Assembly: GCA_030680795.1 (NCBI GenBank)
Contig: JAUXUL010000019.1
Coordinates: 1 to 64,000, forward strand
Origin: Anaerolineales bacterium
GTDB taxonomy: Bacteria > Chloroflexota > Anaerolineae > Anaerolineales > Villigracilaceae
DNA length: 64,000 nt
Direction: 5' to 3'
Positions 17,435 through 26,301 of the stretch are shown piece after piece. The notes below the pieces were generated by a model. It saw only the letters and a list, made by a program, of their open reading frames with translations, did not search any database and had not been told where the DNA came from. Both the position numbers and the translations under genes were made by a program. Each line of letters begins with the position of its first letter. Position 1 is the stretch's first letter.

Positions 17435-19570
17435 TCATTTCTCAACCATAAAGATCATAAAATCTTTCCCAAGCGTCGCCGAAGTATAGCGGTTCAAGAC
17501 GCCATTTGGGTAGAGTTCTTTAAGAGCATTCTCAGTTTCAAGGTCCGCATTCCAAAAGATGATCATCTTTGGCGCAGTGACATTCAAGGTTTCGACAAAG
17601 TTTTCGGGCCACAATGCAAAATCGCGATTTGGGATGCCCGCCCACACACCGGGCAAACGCGTATCCACCCAATGTGGGAACGGCACGATCCAGACCGTAT
17701 CCGTCTGGCCATATTTTTCGCGGAACTGGCTGATCACCTGTCCCATCTCGGATGTATTCCACGCGCCCAACCTGAAATTCGTATCGAACTTATTGAAGAC
17801 AAGGTCATAATTATTGTAGGCGGATGTGACGAACAGCAGTCCCGTTAAAGCAAAGGCGATGAAGACCCGCTTCCCGCTTCGCGCCGCGCCGAAGCCTGCC
17901 ACCAACCCTTCAAGCGCCAGCGCGCTGACGAGGATTGCCGCCACCGCCGCACCCCCGGCGCGGTTCAAAGCCGGGTTCTCACCGGGGAAAGCCAGTGAAA
18001 GGACTGACGGCATGATCAACATGGGAATGGATATCAACAGGAACAAGTCACGCCAATCGCGCTGGCGGATGTAACGCACGACCAGCAAAACGACTCCCAG
18101 CACGAACAACGCGCCTGTCACCACGTCCAATGCGGGGCGATGCGGTATGGAATTAACCCAGATCTCGCCATTATCCCAATTGAACATCAACAAGCCTTTA
18201 TATAAATTCGAGAGGAATATTTGCCATGCAGGACCAGGTAATTCCACCTCCACACCGCTCAAACGCGAGAAAGCGCGATGGCCGAACATCGCAGGCTGCT
18301 CAAGCCAATAGCGGAACAAGGGCAGGAACACGAACAACGAAACAACTACGATGATGGCGAACCACCAGACAGCCTGCCGGCGCGCCGCTTTTGATTTGGT
18401 GTGCAGAATAAAAATGACAAGTGCAACCAGCACAAGGAGCGGCACAATACGGAATGGGCTGTAACCATGCAAACCGAGTCCGAGGAAAATGCCTGAGAGC
18501 AGGAAATCGTTTCGGTTACGAGTACGCAGGCCGCGAGTCAGGTAAAGAAGCGTCGGCGCGGCGAAGAGCGCATAAAGCGGAAAGCGCAGTCCAATACGCG
18601 AGATGACGTTCGGCCAATAGGCGATCCCAAAAAAGAAAAGCGCAAAGAGTCCCACGCGTTGATTGCCAAATTCTTTTCCCAGCAAATAAATATATGGGAG
18701 TGTAAGAATGCCAAGTAAAGTCGTGCCGAGTTTTAAGCTGAGGAAGGAAAGACCCGTGCTGAAAACATTGGCAACCAGCAGGGTCCAGTACATTTGAAAG
18801 GCTTCGCGCCCTGTGTTGCGTTCAAAAAAGATGGATGTTTTACCCTGCGTGATGTCGTACACATCCAATATTTTTTCAGCATGGTCGCTGAACGGCTCAA
18901 CAGGCAGAATATCAATTTTATAAAGGCGATAAAAAACGGACAAGCCGAACACTGCAAATACAAGCACATTCCAAATTATTTTCCTGCGCCGCGTTTCTGC
19001 ATCCACATCTGTTTTAAACTTTGGTGTTTTCAGCCATAACCCATAAACCAAAAGTCCAATGGAAAACATCCATAGGATCGTGTTGGTGAGTGTAAACAAA
19101 CCATCGCCAAAATTTGCAAAGGCGATCAATGCAAGAATAACTGAAATAATTAAAGGAACAAGACGAGTGGAAAGATCATCGGGAGTTTGCCTAATTGCAG
19201 GCAAAGCAGGCAAGTGCCATCCATCTTTGAAATAGGCCCAAACCACCGCTCCCGCGGCCATGAGATACAAAGCCAGTGCGAATGCCGTTTGTCGATTCGG
19301 AGGCTCAATGGAGGCCTGCGCGGCAAGCGCAAAGACCAAAGCCACAAGCGAACGCCAGGGAAAATGACTCGCGCGCGACGGCTCCATGATCTCTTCTTCA
19401 ATAATAGGCTGAGCAACTTCCTGCGTAAGCGCATGATTGATCTCCGCGCGTCTTCTGGCATCCCACAATGAGCGCATGAAATTAAAGAATGAAGCCCAGT
19501 CTTTTGTAACAGTCTTATAAAGATCGAGAACCGTCGGTTCCTGTTCGGGGGGAGTTTGAGGGCTGGTCAT
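17435..19570 (-). CDS. GT39-family (PMT/ArnT-like) membrane glycosyltransferase
   Basis: 711 residues. A cytosolic N-terminus of about 70 residues precedes roughly a dozen membrane helices. The first outer loop carries DILPVEPFSDHAEKILDVYDI (about 215-235) with the acidic residues expected for GT-C enzymes. The C-terminus is a small soluble domain (WIVPFPHWVDTRLPGVWAG...). The family transfers sugars from polyprenyl-phosphate donors. It lies in a minus-strand run with methyltransferases and a GT4 enzyme, consistent with assembly of an envelope glycan or glycoprotein. Donor and acceptor are unknown. Confidence 0.82.
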   Translation of the reverse strand: MTSPQTPPEQEPTVLDLYKTVTKDWASFFNFMRSLWDARRRAEINHALTQEVAQPIIEEEIMEPSRASHFPWRSLVALVFALAAQASIEPPNRQTAFALALYLMAAGAVVWAYFKDGWHLPALPAIRQTPDDLSTRLVPLIISVILALIAFANFGDGLFTLTNTILWMFSIGLLVYGLWLKTPKFKTDVDAETRRRKIIWNVLVFAVFGLSVFYRLYKIDILPVEPFSDHAEKILDVYDITQGKTSIFFERNTGREAFQMYWTLLVANVFSTGLSFLSLKLGTTLLGILTLPYIYLLGKEFGNQRVGLFALFFFGIAYWPNVISRIGLRFPLYALFAAPTLLYLTRGLRTRNRNDFLLSGIFLGLGLHGYSPFRIVPLLVLVALVIFILHTKSKAARRQAVWWFAIIVVVSLFVFLPLFRYWLEQPAMFGHRAFSRLSGVEVELPGPAWQIFLSNLYKGLLMFNWDNGEIWVNSIPHRPALDVVTGALFVLGVVLLVVRYIRQRDWRDLFLLISIPMLIMPSVLSLAFPGENPALNRAGGAAVAAILVSALALEGLVAGFGAARSGKRVFIAFALTGLLFVTSAYNNYDLVFNKFDTNFRLGAWNTSEMGQVISQFREKYGQTDTVWIVPFPHWVDTRLPGVWAGIPNRDFALWPENFVETLNVTAPKMIIFWNADLETENALKELYPNGVLNRYTSATLGKDFMIFMVEK

Positions 19571-19571
19571 A

Positions 19572-19648
19572 AATAGAGACTAGTGAATTAGAGAATAGAG
19601 AATAGTTATTAGGAATAAAGCCTGAACTCTATTCTCTATTCTCTGCTT
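19572..19648. repeat. Intergenic heptamer array with inverted halves
   Basis: TAGAGAC/TTAGAGA/ATAGAGA units are followed by TATTCTC/TATTCTC units in the opposite sense, giving a hairpin ATTAGAGAATAGAG...CTCTATTCTCT. It fills the whole space between the GT39 gene and the methyltransferase gene, and could double as a terminator. Confidence 0.7.
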
Positions 19649-19649
19649 T

Positions 19650-20363
19650 TTACTTCTTCCTCGCAACAACAATCATGCTTTCCCCCCACCTTATCGGCAA
19701 AAAGACAAAACCAGTAACGGCTTGCAATCCGCCGAGTGAGCCGAAAATTAATTTCTGTAACAAGTTAGGCACAAAACGGATATATGGCACATCCCAGAAA
19801 CCATCTGAAAAAACTTTCAGTGGCCTGAAGCCGGCGCTCCGGATCAAATCAAGCCATTCCTGTGGTTGCTTCAAAGATATATGGGTCGGGTCCTGATAGC
19901 CGATCCATTTGTCCCCTTTCCAGGGCTTGAGCAGTGAGCCAAGATTCGGCGTGTCAAAAATCAGGATGCCATCTTTTTCAGTCACACGTCCAATTTCTTG
20001 AATCGCTTTGGCAGGGTCGGGCAAATGCTCAACGATGTGCTTGATGATGACCACATTGAAAGAGTGATTGGTAAATGGTAATTGCTGTGCGCCGGCTGTC
20101 TGCAGAAATGCCCGCCCGGCCGCCTCTTGGGATTTTTTCACCGCCCAGTGATTCAAGTCCATGCCATATGCTTCGAACGTATCTGATAACTGCCCGACCA
20201 AATGCCCCAGGCCTGATCCCACCTCAAGCAGACGCGATCCGCGCCGCCCATACCGCCTTGCAAGCGTGGCGAAGAATCGGTTCGACCACCAATACATGCT
20301 GTATTTGGCGAAGGTGATATTTGCATACGTGTGCGTGGAAAAGTATTTTTCGTCGAAGGACAT
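19650..20363 (-). CDS. Class I SAM-dependent methyltransferase
   Basis: 237 residues. Motif I is LLEVGSGLGHLVGQL near 44-58 with the acidic motif II residue in YGMDLN near 70; FNVVIIKHIVEHLPDPAKAI near 103-122 is the post-I segment; the C-terminal part is hydrophobic and may touch the membrane. The type resembles methyltransferases in polysaccharide clusters that modify sugars or lipid carriers. No clear Shine-Dalgarno precedes the ATG. Substrate unknown. Confidence 0.85.
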   Translation of the reverse strand: MSFDEKYFSTHTYANITFAKYSMYWWSNRFFATLARRYGRRGSRLLEVGSGLGHLVGQLSDTFEAYGMDLNHWAVKKSQEAAGRAFLQTAGAQQLPFTNHSFNVVIIKHIVEHLPDPAKAIQEIGRVTEKDGILIFDTPNLGSLLKPWKGDKWIGYQDPTHISLKQPQEWLDLIRSAGFRPLKVFSDGFWDVPYIRFVPNLLQKLIFGSLGGLQAVTGFVFLPIRWGESMIVVARKK

Positions 20364-20369
20364 GGTTTA

Positions 20370-20418
20370 GACAGTGGACGGTGGACAGTGGACGGTCAAC
20401 GGTCTATCGTCTACGGTC
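20370..20418. repeat. GACGGTG/TACGGTC heptamer array between two methyltransferase genes
   Basis: Seven units: GACAGTG and GACGGTG alternate, then GACGGTC, AACGGTC, TATCGTC, TACGGTC. The array spans the full gap, and the TAG stop of the upstream methyltransferase is read from the last unit. Confidence 0.75.
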
Positions 20419-21211
20419 TCTTTTTAGCAATATAAAAAGTGAACGTCCCATTCTCAACTGGTTCTGGCGAGGCGTATTTCCTGACATACTTTTCTGTCAA
20501 AGCCAGATTCCATTTTGTGCGTGAGATGATCCAACGACCCGTAAGTACACGCGCAACGGCCGAGGGGACGCCGAAATAATGTCCCCATTCTAACACGCGC
20601 ATCGCGGCGGGCGAAAAATAATGCCACCAGCGTTCGAGCATGAATCCTGCGCGTTCGAGGCGGGCTTGCCACACATCCGGTTCATCCGCATGAGAAACGC
20701 GCGAGACCTTGCGAAACCATTCGGTATAACCTTTGCCCAACAATTTTGAGATGGATAGCTCGCTCAAGTAACGAGTATTCGGCACACAGAAATAAAACGG
20801 CGCATTGGGTTTTAATACACGCGCAGTCTCCGCAAGCACCGCGTCAATATGTGGGATATGCTCTAAAACCGAGTTGCTCAATCCGCTGGCAAAATGATTT
20901 GATGGAAAAGGAGAAAGCGCGCCATCTGCCTCCACCAAAGATTTATATGCGCCAATTTTTTTCGCTTCATGAATGGGGGCATGCCAGGGGTCAAGCCCCA
21001 CATCCAGTTTAATATCGAAGGTCAATGAGGTGAAATGACCGTCGCCGCAGCCCACATCATATACAGGCGAAGGCATAGGCAGATCCTGATAATAGGAAGA
21101 TTCAATCGCGCGCAAAAACGCGCGGAAGTAGGGCAGGTCACGCAATTGGAGGAAGAGGAAATCCTTCGATTTCTGATTTCTGATTTCTGATTGACGATTG
21201 ACAGTTGACAT
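20411..21211 (-). CDS. Class I SAM-dependent methyltransferase (Methyltransf_11 type)
   Basis: 266 residues. Motif I is VYDVGCGDGHFTSL near 50-63, followed by DVGLDPWHAPI and the post-I block ASGLSNSVLEHIPHIDAVLAETARVLKPNAPFYFCVP near 108-145. The ORF start lies beside a GATTTCT heptamer array (21168-21210), so the first 15 or so residues (STVNRQSEIRNQKSK) are repeat-derived and the original start is uncertain. The C-terminal codons and stop also touch a repeat. Probably modifies a sugar or lipid intermediate of the local glycan pathway. Confidence 0.8.
   Translation of the reverse strand: MSTVNRQSEIRNQKSKDFLFLQLRDLPYFRAFLRAIESSYYQDLPMPSPVYDVGCGDGHFTSLTFDIKLDVGLDPWHAPIHEAKKIGAYKSLVEADGALSPFPSNHFASGLSNSVLEHIPHIDAVLAETARVLKPNAPFYFCVPNTRYLSELSISKLLGKGYTEWFRKVSRVSHADEPDVWQARLERAGFMLERWWHYFSPAAMRVLEWGHYFGVPSAVARVLTGRWIISRTKWNLALTEKYVRKYASPEPVENGTFTFYIAKKRP
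21168..21210. repeat. GATTTCT/GATTGAC heptamer array at a gene start
   Basis: Three GATTTCT units, two GATTGAC units and one AGTTGAC overlap the predicted first codons of the methyltransferase at 20411-21211. Confidence 0.75.
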
Positions 21212-21278
21212 TTTTCATCGCAAAGAACGCAAAGGCTTCTAATAAAATAGACCTATGTGTTCTTCGTGTCCTTTGTAC

Positions 21279-22433
21279 TTATTTTTTTAACTTCTCAAAC
21301 AACTTTTCATATTCCTGAGCGATTGAATCGGGATCGTATGTTTTCTTAATAGACTCAATATCTCCCCGATATTTTTCGGGTTCATCCAACACAGCCAAAA
21401 TAGCTCTGGCGAGGCTTGCGGAGTTGCCGATTTCAGAGACTGCGCCCATCCCATGCATGGTGACAGGTTGCCGCACGCCCGGCAAGGCGGATGGCACGCT
21501 CGGCACGCCGTTCATCATCGCTTCGATCTGCACAAGTCCAAACGCTTCGGTGGAGTTGAGTGATGGCACGGTCAACACATCCAAGTTTGGATATAATGCA
21601 GCCAGTTGAACAGGGTCAAGATTGCCAAGAAATGTCCAATGTCCAGAATTTTCATACTCGTGAATTTGAGGGTTCAAGCGGTCAAAATACGCCTGCTCTC
21701 CCATGACATTTTGGTATTGTCCTGCATACAAGACCTGTGCGTTGGGATATTTTATTAAGATCGCAGGTAAAGCCTCAAGCAAAATCTCAACTCCCTTTTC
21801 AGCAGCAAAACGTGTGACCATACCAATGACAGGTCTGCGTTCTTGGGTACGATGCTTCTCAGCGAAAGCGGGAACAGCCTGAGGCGTAGGAACAGGCAAT
21901 TCGACGGGTGGCAGGATCGGGGTCAGTTTTGAAGCGTAGCGTGAGAGGTAGGATGAATGGTCGGCATAGTCCTGTGTGTAGGTCACAATATGATTTGCCA
22001 ATAGTCCCGCCATGTTGTTTTGAAACTTGACAACAAGATTAACAAAGCGGTTGAACGCGCCGGGCGGCAGGAGCAGATCGCAATGATAGGTGAGCACAGC
22101 GGGCTTGCCAAAAAGACGCGCGCGGAGGGCAACGCCGGGCGCATCAAATTGCGGGAGATGCAGTTGCACGACATCATGCTGCCAGACAAGTTTTGTAGCC
22201 ACGAGTCCAAAAGTTGGCGCAAGCACACCCTTGCTGACTCGCGCTGCAACCGGCACACGAATGACTTTCACGCCATCCATCACCTCTTCGCGAGAAAGGG
22301 ACGGATCATATTGCGTGGTCATAATAGTAACTTGATGACCACGTTTGACAAATGCACGCGCGAGGCGTTCAGCATAGATGGTGAGTCCGCTGGTGTGCGG
22401 ACGATAATAGGTGAGCACTGTCAGTATTTTCAT
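21279..22433 (-). CDS. GT4-family glycosyltransferase
   Basis: 384 residues. The N-terminal acceptor half begins MKILTVLTYYRPHTSGLTIYAERLARAF with the Gly-rich loop of the GT-B fold. The C-terminal donor half has VIGMVTRFAAEKGVEILLEALP near 198 and STEAFGLVQIEAMMNGVPSVPS near 292-313, the E-x7-E motif of retaining GT4 enzymes. It is cytosolic and adds a sugar from a nucleotide donor. Its ATG overlaps the stop of the mscS-like gene (ATGA), with GGAAG as ribosome binding site, so the two are translationally coupled. A 5' fragment of a second copy survives at 23404-23510. Confidence 0.9.
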   Translation of the reverse strand: MKILTVLTYYRPHTSGLTIYAERLARAFVKRGHQVTIMTTQYDPSLSREEVMDGVKVIRVPVAARVSKGVLAPTFGLVATKLVWQHDVVQLHLPQFDAPGVALRARLFGKPAVLTYHCDLLLPPGAFNRFVNLVVKFQNNMAGLLANHIVTYTQDYADHSSYLSRYASKLTPILPPVELPVPTPQAVPAFAEKHRTQERRPVIGMVTRFAAEKGVEILLEALPAILIKYPNAQVLYAGQYQNVMGEQAYFDRLNPQIHEYENSGHWTFLGNLDPVQLAALYPNLDVLTVPSLNSTEAFGLVQIEAMMNGVPSVPSALPGVRQPVTMHGMGAVSEIGNSASLARAILAVLDEPEKYRGDIESIKKTYDPDSIAQEYEKLFEKLKK

Positions 22434-23263
22434 TTACTTCCACGCTGGCCCTGCTTACCCTCATGCATCCGAACACTCCAGGTGGGATATGGGATCTCAA
22501 TGTTCTTCCTCTTAAACGCCTGTTTGATCCTTGTCAATGCAACATCCTTTGCAACGATGTGAGAGCTGATCGTGGTATCCACCCAAAATAATACATTCAG
22601 GTCAATGGATGAATCTCCAAAGGTGTGAAATAGAACAAGCGGATCAGGCGTGCCTAGATAGCCCGGAACGCTTTTTATTTCCTCCAGAATAGCTTTGCGG
22701 ACAGTTTCATGATTTGCATCATAGGATACGCCGATCGGCAGTTCCACGCGGCGCAGAACGGCGCGGGTGTAGTTGATGATCGGCTGGGAAAGCACCTCTG
22801 CATTGGGCAGGAAAACGATACGTCCATCGAATGTTTTCATTTCGGTGGTACGCAAGCCAATTTTCAAAACTGTTCCTTCATTTCCTGCAACACTCACATT
22901 GTCCCCCATCCTGAAAGGCTGTTGGATAAGCAGGATGATCCCCGAAACAAAATTTTGCATGATGTTCTGAAGCGCAAAACCGACCGTAAAGCCGATAATG
23001 CCCAAACCCGTCAGAAAAGCAGTGACATCGAAGAATCTCTGCAAAGCGGCGATCAACCCAAAGGCAATTATCACCCACTTCAAAATTCGGGAAAGGAGAT
23101 GGGATACGCCGGGTTCGGCGTTCTGTCGAACCAGTACGCTTTTCAAAAGACGGCTTGACAGGTTTGCAAGGTAGTAAGTTGTCGCCAAAATTAAAAGCGC
23201 AACCATAAAATTGGGAACAGACTGGATAAACATCCCCGCCAGGGTAATAAAGAATTCCTGCAT
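22430..23263 (-). CDS. MscS-family mechanosensitive channel
   Basis: 277 residues from the ATG at 23263, which has AGGAG five bases upstream. Membrane helices lie at about 10-35, 60-80 and 85-115; the pore helix segment is GLGIIGFTVGFALQNIMQNFVSGIILLIQQPFRMGD, the MscS signature, followed by the beta domain (GTVLKIGLRTTEMKTFDGRIVFLPNAEV) and the alpha-beta vestibule. These channels release solutes on osmotic downshift. The end overlaps the GT4 start by four bases. Confidence 0.9.
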   Translation of the reverse strand: MQEFFITLAGMFIQSVPNFMVALLILATTYYLANLSSRLLKSVLVRQNAEPGVSHLLSRILKWVIIAFGLIAALQRFFDVTAFLTGLGIIGFTVGFALQNIMQNFVSGIILLIQQPFRMGDNVSVAGNEGTVLKIGLRTTEMKTFDGRIVFLPNAEVLSQPIINYTRAVLRRVELPIGVSYDANHETVRKAILEEIKSVPGYLGTPDPLVLFHTFGDSSIDLNVLFWVDTTISSHIVAKDVALTRIKQAFKRKNIEIPYPTWSVRMHEGKQGQRGSK

Positions 23264-23282
23264 GGTCACTCCTAGTATAAAG

Positions 23283-23403
23283 TTAAAACAAACCTTTGTT
23301 CTTCTTCACCCAATCGAACAACATTTGCACGCCTGCTTCGGTAATTCTATCGGCATCGTGCAGGTCCCCAACAATTACATCGAAAACCTATTCCCCCAAA
23401 TCC
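23283..23403 (-). pseudogene. Fragment of a second sugar-nucleotide epimerase gene
   Basis: The minus-strand frame reads FDVIVGDLHDADRIT joined directly to EAGVQMLFDWVKKNKGLF and a stop. The first part matches residues near 50-65, and the second part the last 18 residues, of the intact epimerase at 24070-25095 (FDVIVGDVRDADRIA, DAGVQMLFEWVKDNKSLF). An internal deletion has removed everything between. Confidence 0.8.
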
Positions 23404-23510
23404 GGTGACTTGTTGACCCCGTTTGACGAAAGGCCGTGCGAGGCGCTCCGTGCAGATCATCAGTCCGCTTGTGTGCGGCGATAAGATGTGAGCACGGTCA
23501 TGATCTTGAT
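23404..23510 (-). pseudogene. 5' fragment of a second GT4 glycosyltransferase gene
   Basis: The minus strand aligns with the first about 100 bases of the intact GT4 gene (21279-22433): ACCGTGCTCAC, CGCACACAAGCGGACT, GAGCGCCTCGCACG and CGTTTGTCAAACGnGG-like blocks are shared. The start codon has become ATC at 23508-23510, and there is at least one frameshift. It is fused to the epimerase fragment. Confidence 0.75.
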
Positions 23511-23650
23511 AAGGCAATGCGTATTATAACGCGGGAAGATGTATAGACTTATTTTTGGGAAGAAAAATACAGAAACTTTGTTCCCTTCTCGGGGGTTAAC
23601 CCATTAAGTGTACGTACAAATCCATTTGTATAAACAAGGAGAGAATAACA

Positions 23651-24025
23651 ATGGCAACAAAGAAAACACAATCAAAGTCCGCATCGTCAAGCAATGATAT
23701 GGGCGCTCTGTGGAAGTGGCTGTATGTGGCAGGCATCCTCGTCGCAAGCGTGGCAGGCACGTTAGGCTTCCAGAACGCGATCTTGGCGATGGTCTTCGCA
23801 GCGATCGGGCTGCTGGTCGGCCTGTTCTATTTCGATTCATCCGAATTGATGAACTTCGGCTTGCGATTCCTGATCGTCACTGCGGCTGCCGGTTCTTTGG
23901 GCGTCTTCCCCGTCGTCGGCGGATACCTGACAGGCTTCTTTACAGCCTTCGCTGCCTTCCTCGGCCCGGTCATTCTTGGAATGGTCGTCATGTTCTTCTG
24001 GAAGAAATATTTCGGAAGTATGTAA
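23651..24025 (+). CDS. Small four-helix membrane protein
   Basis: 124 residues; GGAGAG lies seven bases before the ATG. A short Lys/Ser-rich cytosolic N-terminus is followed by hydrophobic segments at about 20-38, 40-60, 67-88 and 95-118, ending FFWKKYFGSM. I do not recognise the family. A TATAAA box about 20 bases upstream and a strong terminator after the stop make it a separate single-gene unit facing the epimerase gene. Confidence 0.65.
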   Translation: MATKKTQSKSASSSNDMGALWKWLYVAGILVASVAGTLGFQNAILAMVFAAIGLLVGLFYFDSSELMNFGLRFLIVTAAAGSLGVFPVVGGYLTGFFTAFAAFLGPVILGMVVMFFWKKYFGSM

Positions 24026-24036
24026 TTGCCCGCAAA

Positions 24037-24066
24037 AAAGAACCGCCGAGAGATCGGCGGTTCTTT
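24037..24066. terminator. Bidirectional terminator between convergent genes
   Basis: A 13-bp perfect stem AAAGAACCGCCGA/TCGGCGGTTCTTT with loop GAGA (24037-24049, 24054-24066) has A-rich and T-rich flanks. It lies between the stops at 24025 and 24070. Confidence 0.9.
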
Positions 24067-24069
24067 GAT

Positions 24070-25095
24070 TTAAAACAAACTTTTATTATCCTTCACCCAC
24101 TCGAACAGCATCTGCACACCTGCATCCACACTGATCTTTGGTCTCCATCCCAATTCTTTCTCAGCTTTTGTAACATCTGCATAAAACACGCGCTGGTCAC
24201 CGGGGCGCCAATCATCGCGTGCCACTTCGATCCTGTCGCCAATTAATTTCTCAAGCCTCGGACCAAACTCCGCCCAGACAGACATCACGTTCCCGGGTCC
24301 GCCGCCCAGGTTGTATACCTGTCCGCACGCAATATCATTTTTTTCAATCGCAAGGTCATAGGCATTCATCAAATCCTCGACGTGCAAAATATCGCGCACT
24401 TGTTTTCCATCACCATAGATCGTAATCGGCCGCTGCATCACTGCCGCGATGATAAACCAGGCCACCCAGCCCTGGTCTTCAACACCAAATTGGCGGGGGC
24501 CATAAATACAGGATTGTCGAAATACAACTGTCGGCAGATGGTACATCCGCGCATAATCACGTACATACTGATCGCCTGTTCCCTTGCTGCATCCATACGG
24601 CGAGTGGAAATCCAATGGCTGTGATTCGGGACAGCCATTTACCAAATCCTTGTAATGCCAGCGCGTCGCTTCTTCGGTCAACTCCACATCGTCCATGCCA
24701 CCGTACACTTTATTGGTGGATGCATAAATAAAGATCGGATTTCTTCCCGAAAGCCGCGCAGCCTCGAGCACATTGAATGTGCCCAACGCATTGGATTCAA
24801 AATCATCTCGTGGATTAATCACGGAAGTCGTCACTGCGACCTGACCCGCCAAATGCACAATCACATCCGCGCCCTGGCCTGCTGCAGCGATCCTATCGGC
24901 ATCGCGGACATCCCCAACAATCACATCGAAAGCCTTTTCCCCAAATCCCTGCTTCAACCATTCAAGGTTGCGAGGCGCACCCGCGCGCGAGAAATTATCA
25001 TAGATGCTTACTTTCTCACCACGTTTCAGCAAACGATGAACATAATTTGAACCGATAAACCCCGCGCCGCCAGTGATCAGATAATTCTTTTTCAT
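24070..25095 (-). CDS. CDP-paratose 2-epimerase-like SDR enzyme
   Basis: 341 residues from the ATG at 25095 (GGAG six bases upstream; an in-frame start six codons earlier has none). Extended SDR fold: NAD motif TGGAGFIGS at about 8-16, DNFSRAGAPRNLEWL near 32-46, catalytic YASTNKVYGG near 125 and SPYGCSKGTGDQYVRDY with Tyr-x3-Lys near 160-176. The NKVYG and WHYKDLVNGCPESQPLDFHSPYG blocks are typical of CDP-paratose 2-epimerases and related NDP-sugar enzymes. It probably makes an activated deoxy- or branched sugar for the adjacent glycosyltransferases. Exact substrate uncertain. Confidence 0.85.
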   Translation of the reverse strand: MKKNYLITGGAGFIGSNYVHRLLKRGEKVSIYDNFSRAGAPRNLEWLKQGFGEKAFDVIVGDVRDADRIAAAGQGADVIVHLAGQVAVTTSVINPRDDFESNALGTFNVLEAARLSGRNPIFIYASTNKVYGGMDDVELTEEATRWHYKDLVNGCPESQPLDFHSPYGCSKGTGDQYVRDYARMYHLPTVVFRQSCIYGPRQFGVEDQGWVAWFIIAAVMQRPITIYGDGKQVRDILHVEDLMNAYDLAIEKNDIACGQVYNLGGGPGNVMSVWAEFGPRLEKLIGDRIEVARDDWRPGDQRVFYADVTKAEKELGWRPKISVDAGVQMLFEWVKDNKSLF

Positions 25096-25109
25096 AATGA
25101 CTCCACTTG

Positions 25110-25200
25110 TCATTGCGAGGTCGATGCTATTTCGCCCAAAGCAAACTCCTCATTAGTTGGGGATTGCTTCGGGCAAAGTGCAAGTGCGCCCTCGCAATGA
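25110..25200. repeat. TCATTGCGAGG palindromic element
   Basis: A 91-base element with perfect 11-bp ends TCATTGCGAGG/CCTCGCAATGA and inner TTCGCCCAAAGCAA...GGATTGCTTCGGGC. It occupies the gap between the epimerase and the flippase-like gene. Confidence 0.8.
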
Positions 25201-25210
25201 TATTATTGTA

Positions 25211-26212
25211 TTATTCTTCATTTTTCCTAAATGCCATCAATTCCTGATAAATCCCGGAAAGCGTTTGGCCTTCGCGCAATAGACCAATGCCGCCGATCAC
25301 GCCGCTGTTCAGGTAATTATAAAAACGCGCGGTCAACGCCACCGCCAGCGCCGTGGATTGGTCGTTCGTCAACAATGTCAAGGCGCCGGCAACCGCCCCC
25401 TCGAAGGTGCCAACAGCCCCGGGCAGGGATGGAACCGCACCGCCAAAGGCCGCCGCGCCGAGGATGAAAAGTCCCCAAGTCCATTGTGCCTGTGGGAAGT
25501 AGGCCAGTATCATCAAATAATAAGCAAGCAGGGCAATCGCCCAATCGAGGGTCATCCAAAACAGGAAACGCACAAACAACCAGCCATTGGTCAGCACGCC
25601 GAGTCCAGTAAAAAATGACTCGAGGAAACTGCCACCGGTTTTTTGCAAAGCAGGCCAGCGCGCGCTGAGCTTGTGAAATAGATCCAAGGCCCATTGATTG
25701 TTGCGGGCAAGGATATACATCACCGCCAGCCCGATCACTACGAGCACGCCCACGATAATGCCGATGCGCTCCGAGCCTGCGGTGCCAACCACGAAGGGCA
25801 GAGCAGCAAGGAAGATCGCGGCGGAGAAGGCCAGGTCAACAGAGCGCTCAATAAAGATCGTGGGTAAAATCTCGCCAAATTGCATTCCCGATTTTCGGCT
25901 GAGCAGGAACGCGCGTCCAAGTTCACCGAGACGGAAGGGCAAAATATTGTTGAGCAAATATCCCTCCCCCGTTGCAAACAACACCTCACGATAGACAGGT
26001 TTATCGCGCAATAAAGTCTGCCAGATCTTTGCGCGCACCAAAAGCCACACAAAGGATAAAGCCATCGCGATCGCAAGGATACGAAAATCCGCCGCGCGGA
26101 TCGAATCCAGCATTGTGCCGAAGTCTACGAAACATAAAATCGCCGCGATCAAAGCGATACTGATCAGGGCGCCGGGCAGCCAGCGTTTTGAGTTTTTCAG
26201 GAATTGAGACAT
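25211..26212 (-). CDS. YbhN/UPF0104-type flippase-like membrane protein
   Basis: 333 residues with about eight membrane helices. Signatures of the lysylphosphatidylglycerol-synthase transmembrane (UPF0104) family are LGELGRAFLLSRKSGM near 97-112, ERSVDLAFSAAIF near 123 and PSLPGAVGTFEGAVAGAL near 262-280. Relatives are proposed lipid or lipid-linked-sugar translocases. Its position at the head of the glycan region fits export of a lipid-linked sugar. No Shine-Dalgarno is visible; a heptamer array lies directly upstream. Confidence 0.8.
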   Translation of the reverse strand: MSQFLKNSKRWLPGALISIALIAAILCFVDFGTMLDSIRAADFRILAIAMALSFVWLLVRAKIWQTLLRDKPVYREVLFATGEGYLLNNILPFRLGELGRAFLLSRKSGMQFGEILPTIFIERSVDLAFSAAIFLAALPFVVGTAGSERIGIIVGVLVVIGLAVMYILARNNQWALDLFHKLSARWPALQKTGGSFLESFFTGLGVLTNGWLFVRFLFWMTLDWAIALLAYYLMILAYFPQAQWTWGLFILGAAAFGGAVPSLPGAVGTFEGAVAGALTLLTNDQSTALAVALTARFYNYLNSGVIGGIGLLREGQTLSGIYQELMAFRKNEE

Positions 26213-26217
26213 GGTTT

Positions 26218-26301
26218 GATTTACGATTTGTGATTGACGATTTACGATTTGCGTCTGTACTGATTACTACTCACCGATTACTGTTCACTTCTCACTGCTC
26301 T
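26218..26301. repeat. Twelve-unit heptamer array between the flippase gene and lepA
   Basis: GATTTAC, GATTTGT, GATTGAC, GATTTAC, GATTTGC and then CTGATTA, CTACTCA, CCGATTA, CTGTTCA, CTTCTCA, CTGCTCT. At 84 bases it is the longest array in the window. It abuts the lepA stop codon (26302) and reaches to six bases before the flippase gene start. Confidence 0.85.

Noticed and set aside
26218-26301. Array resembling a CRISPR
   Set aside because: Units are 7 bases, degenerate and without spacers; no cas genes nearby.
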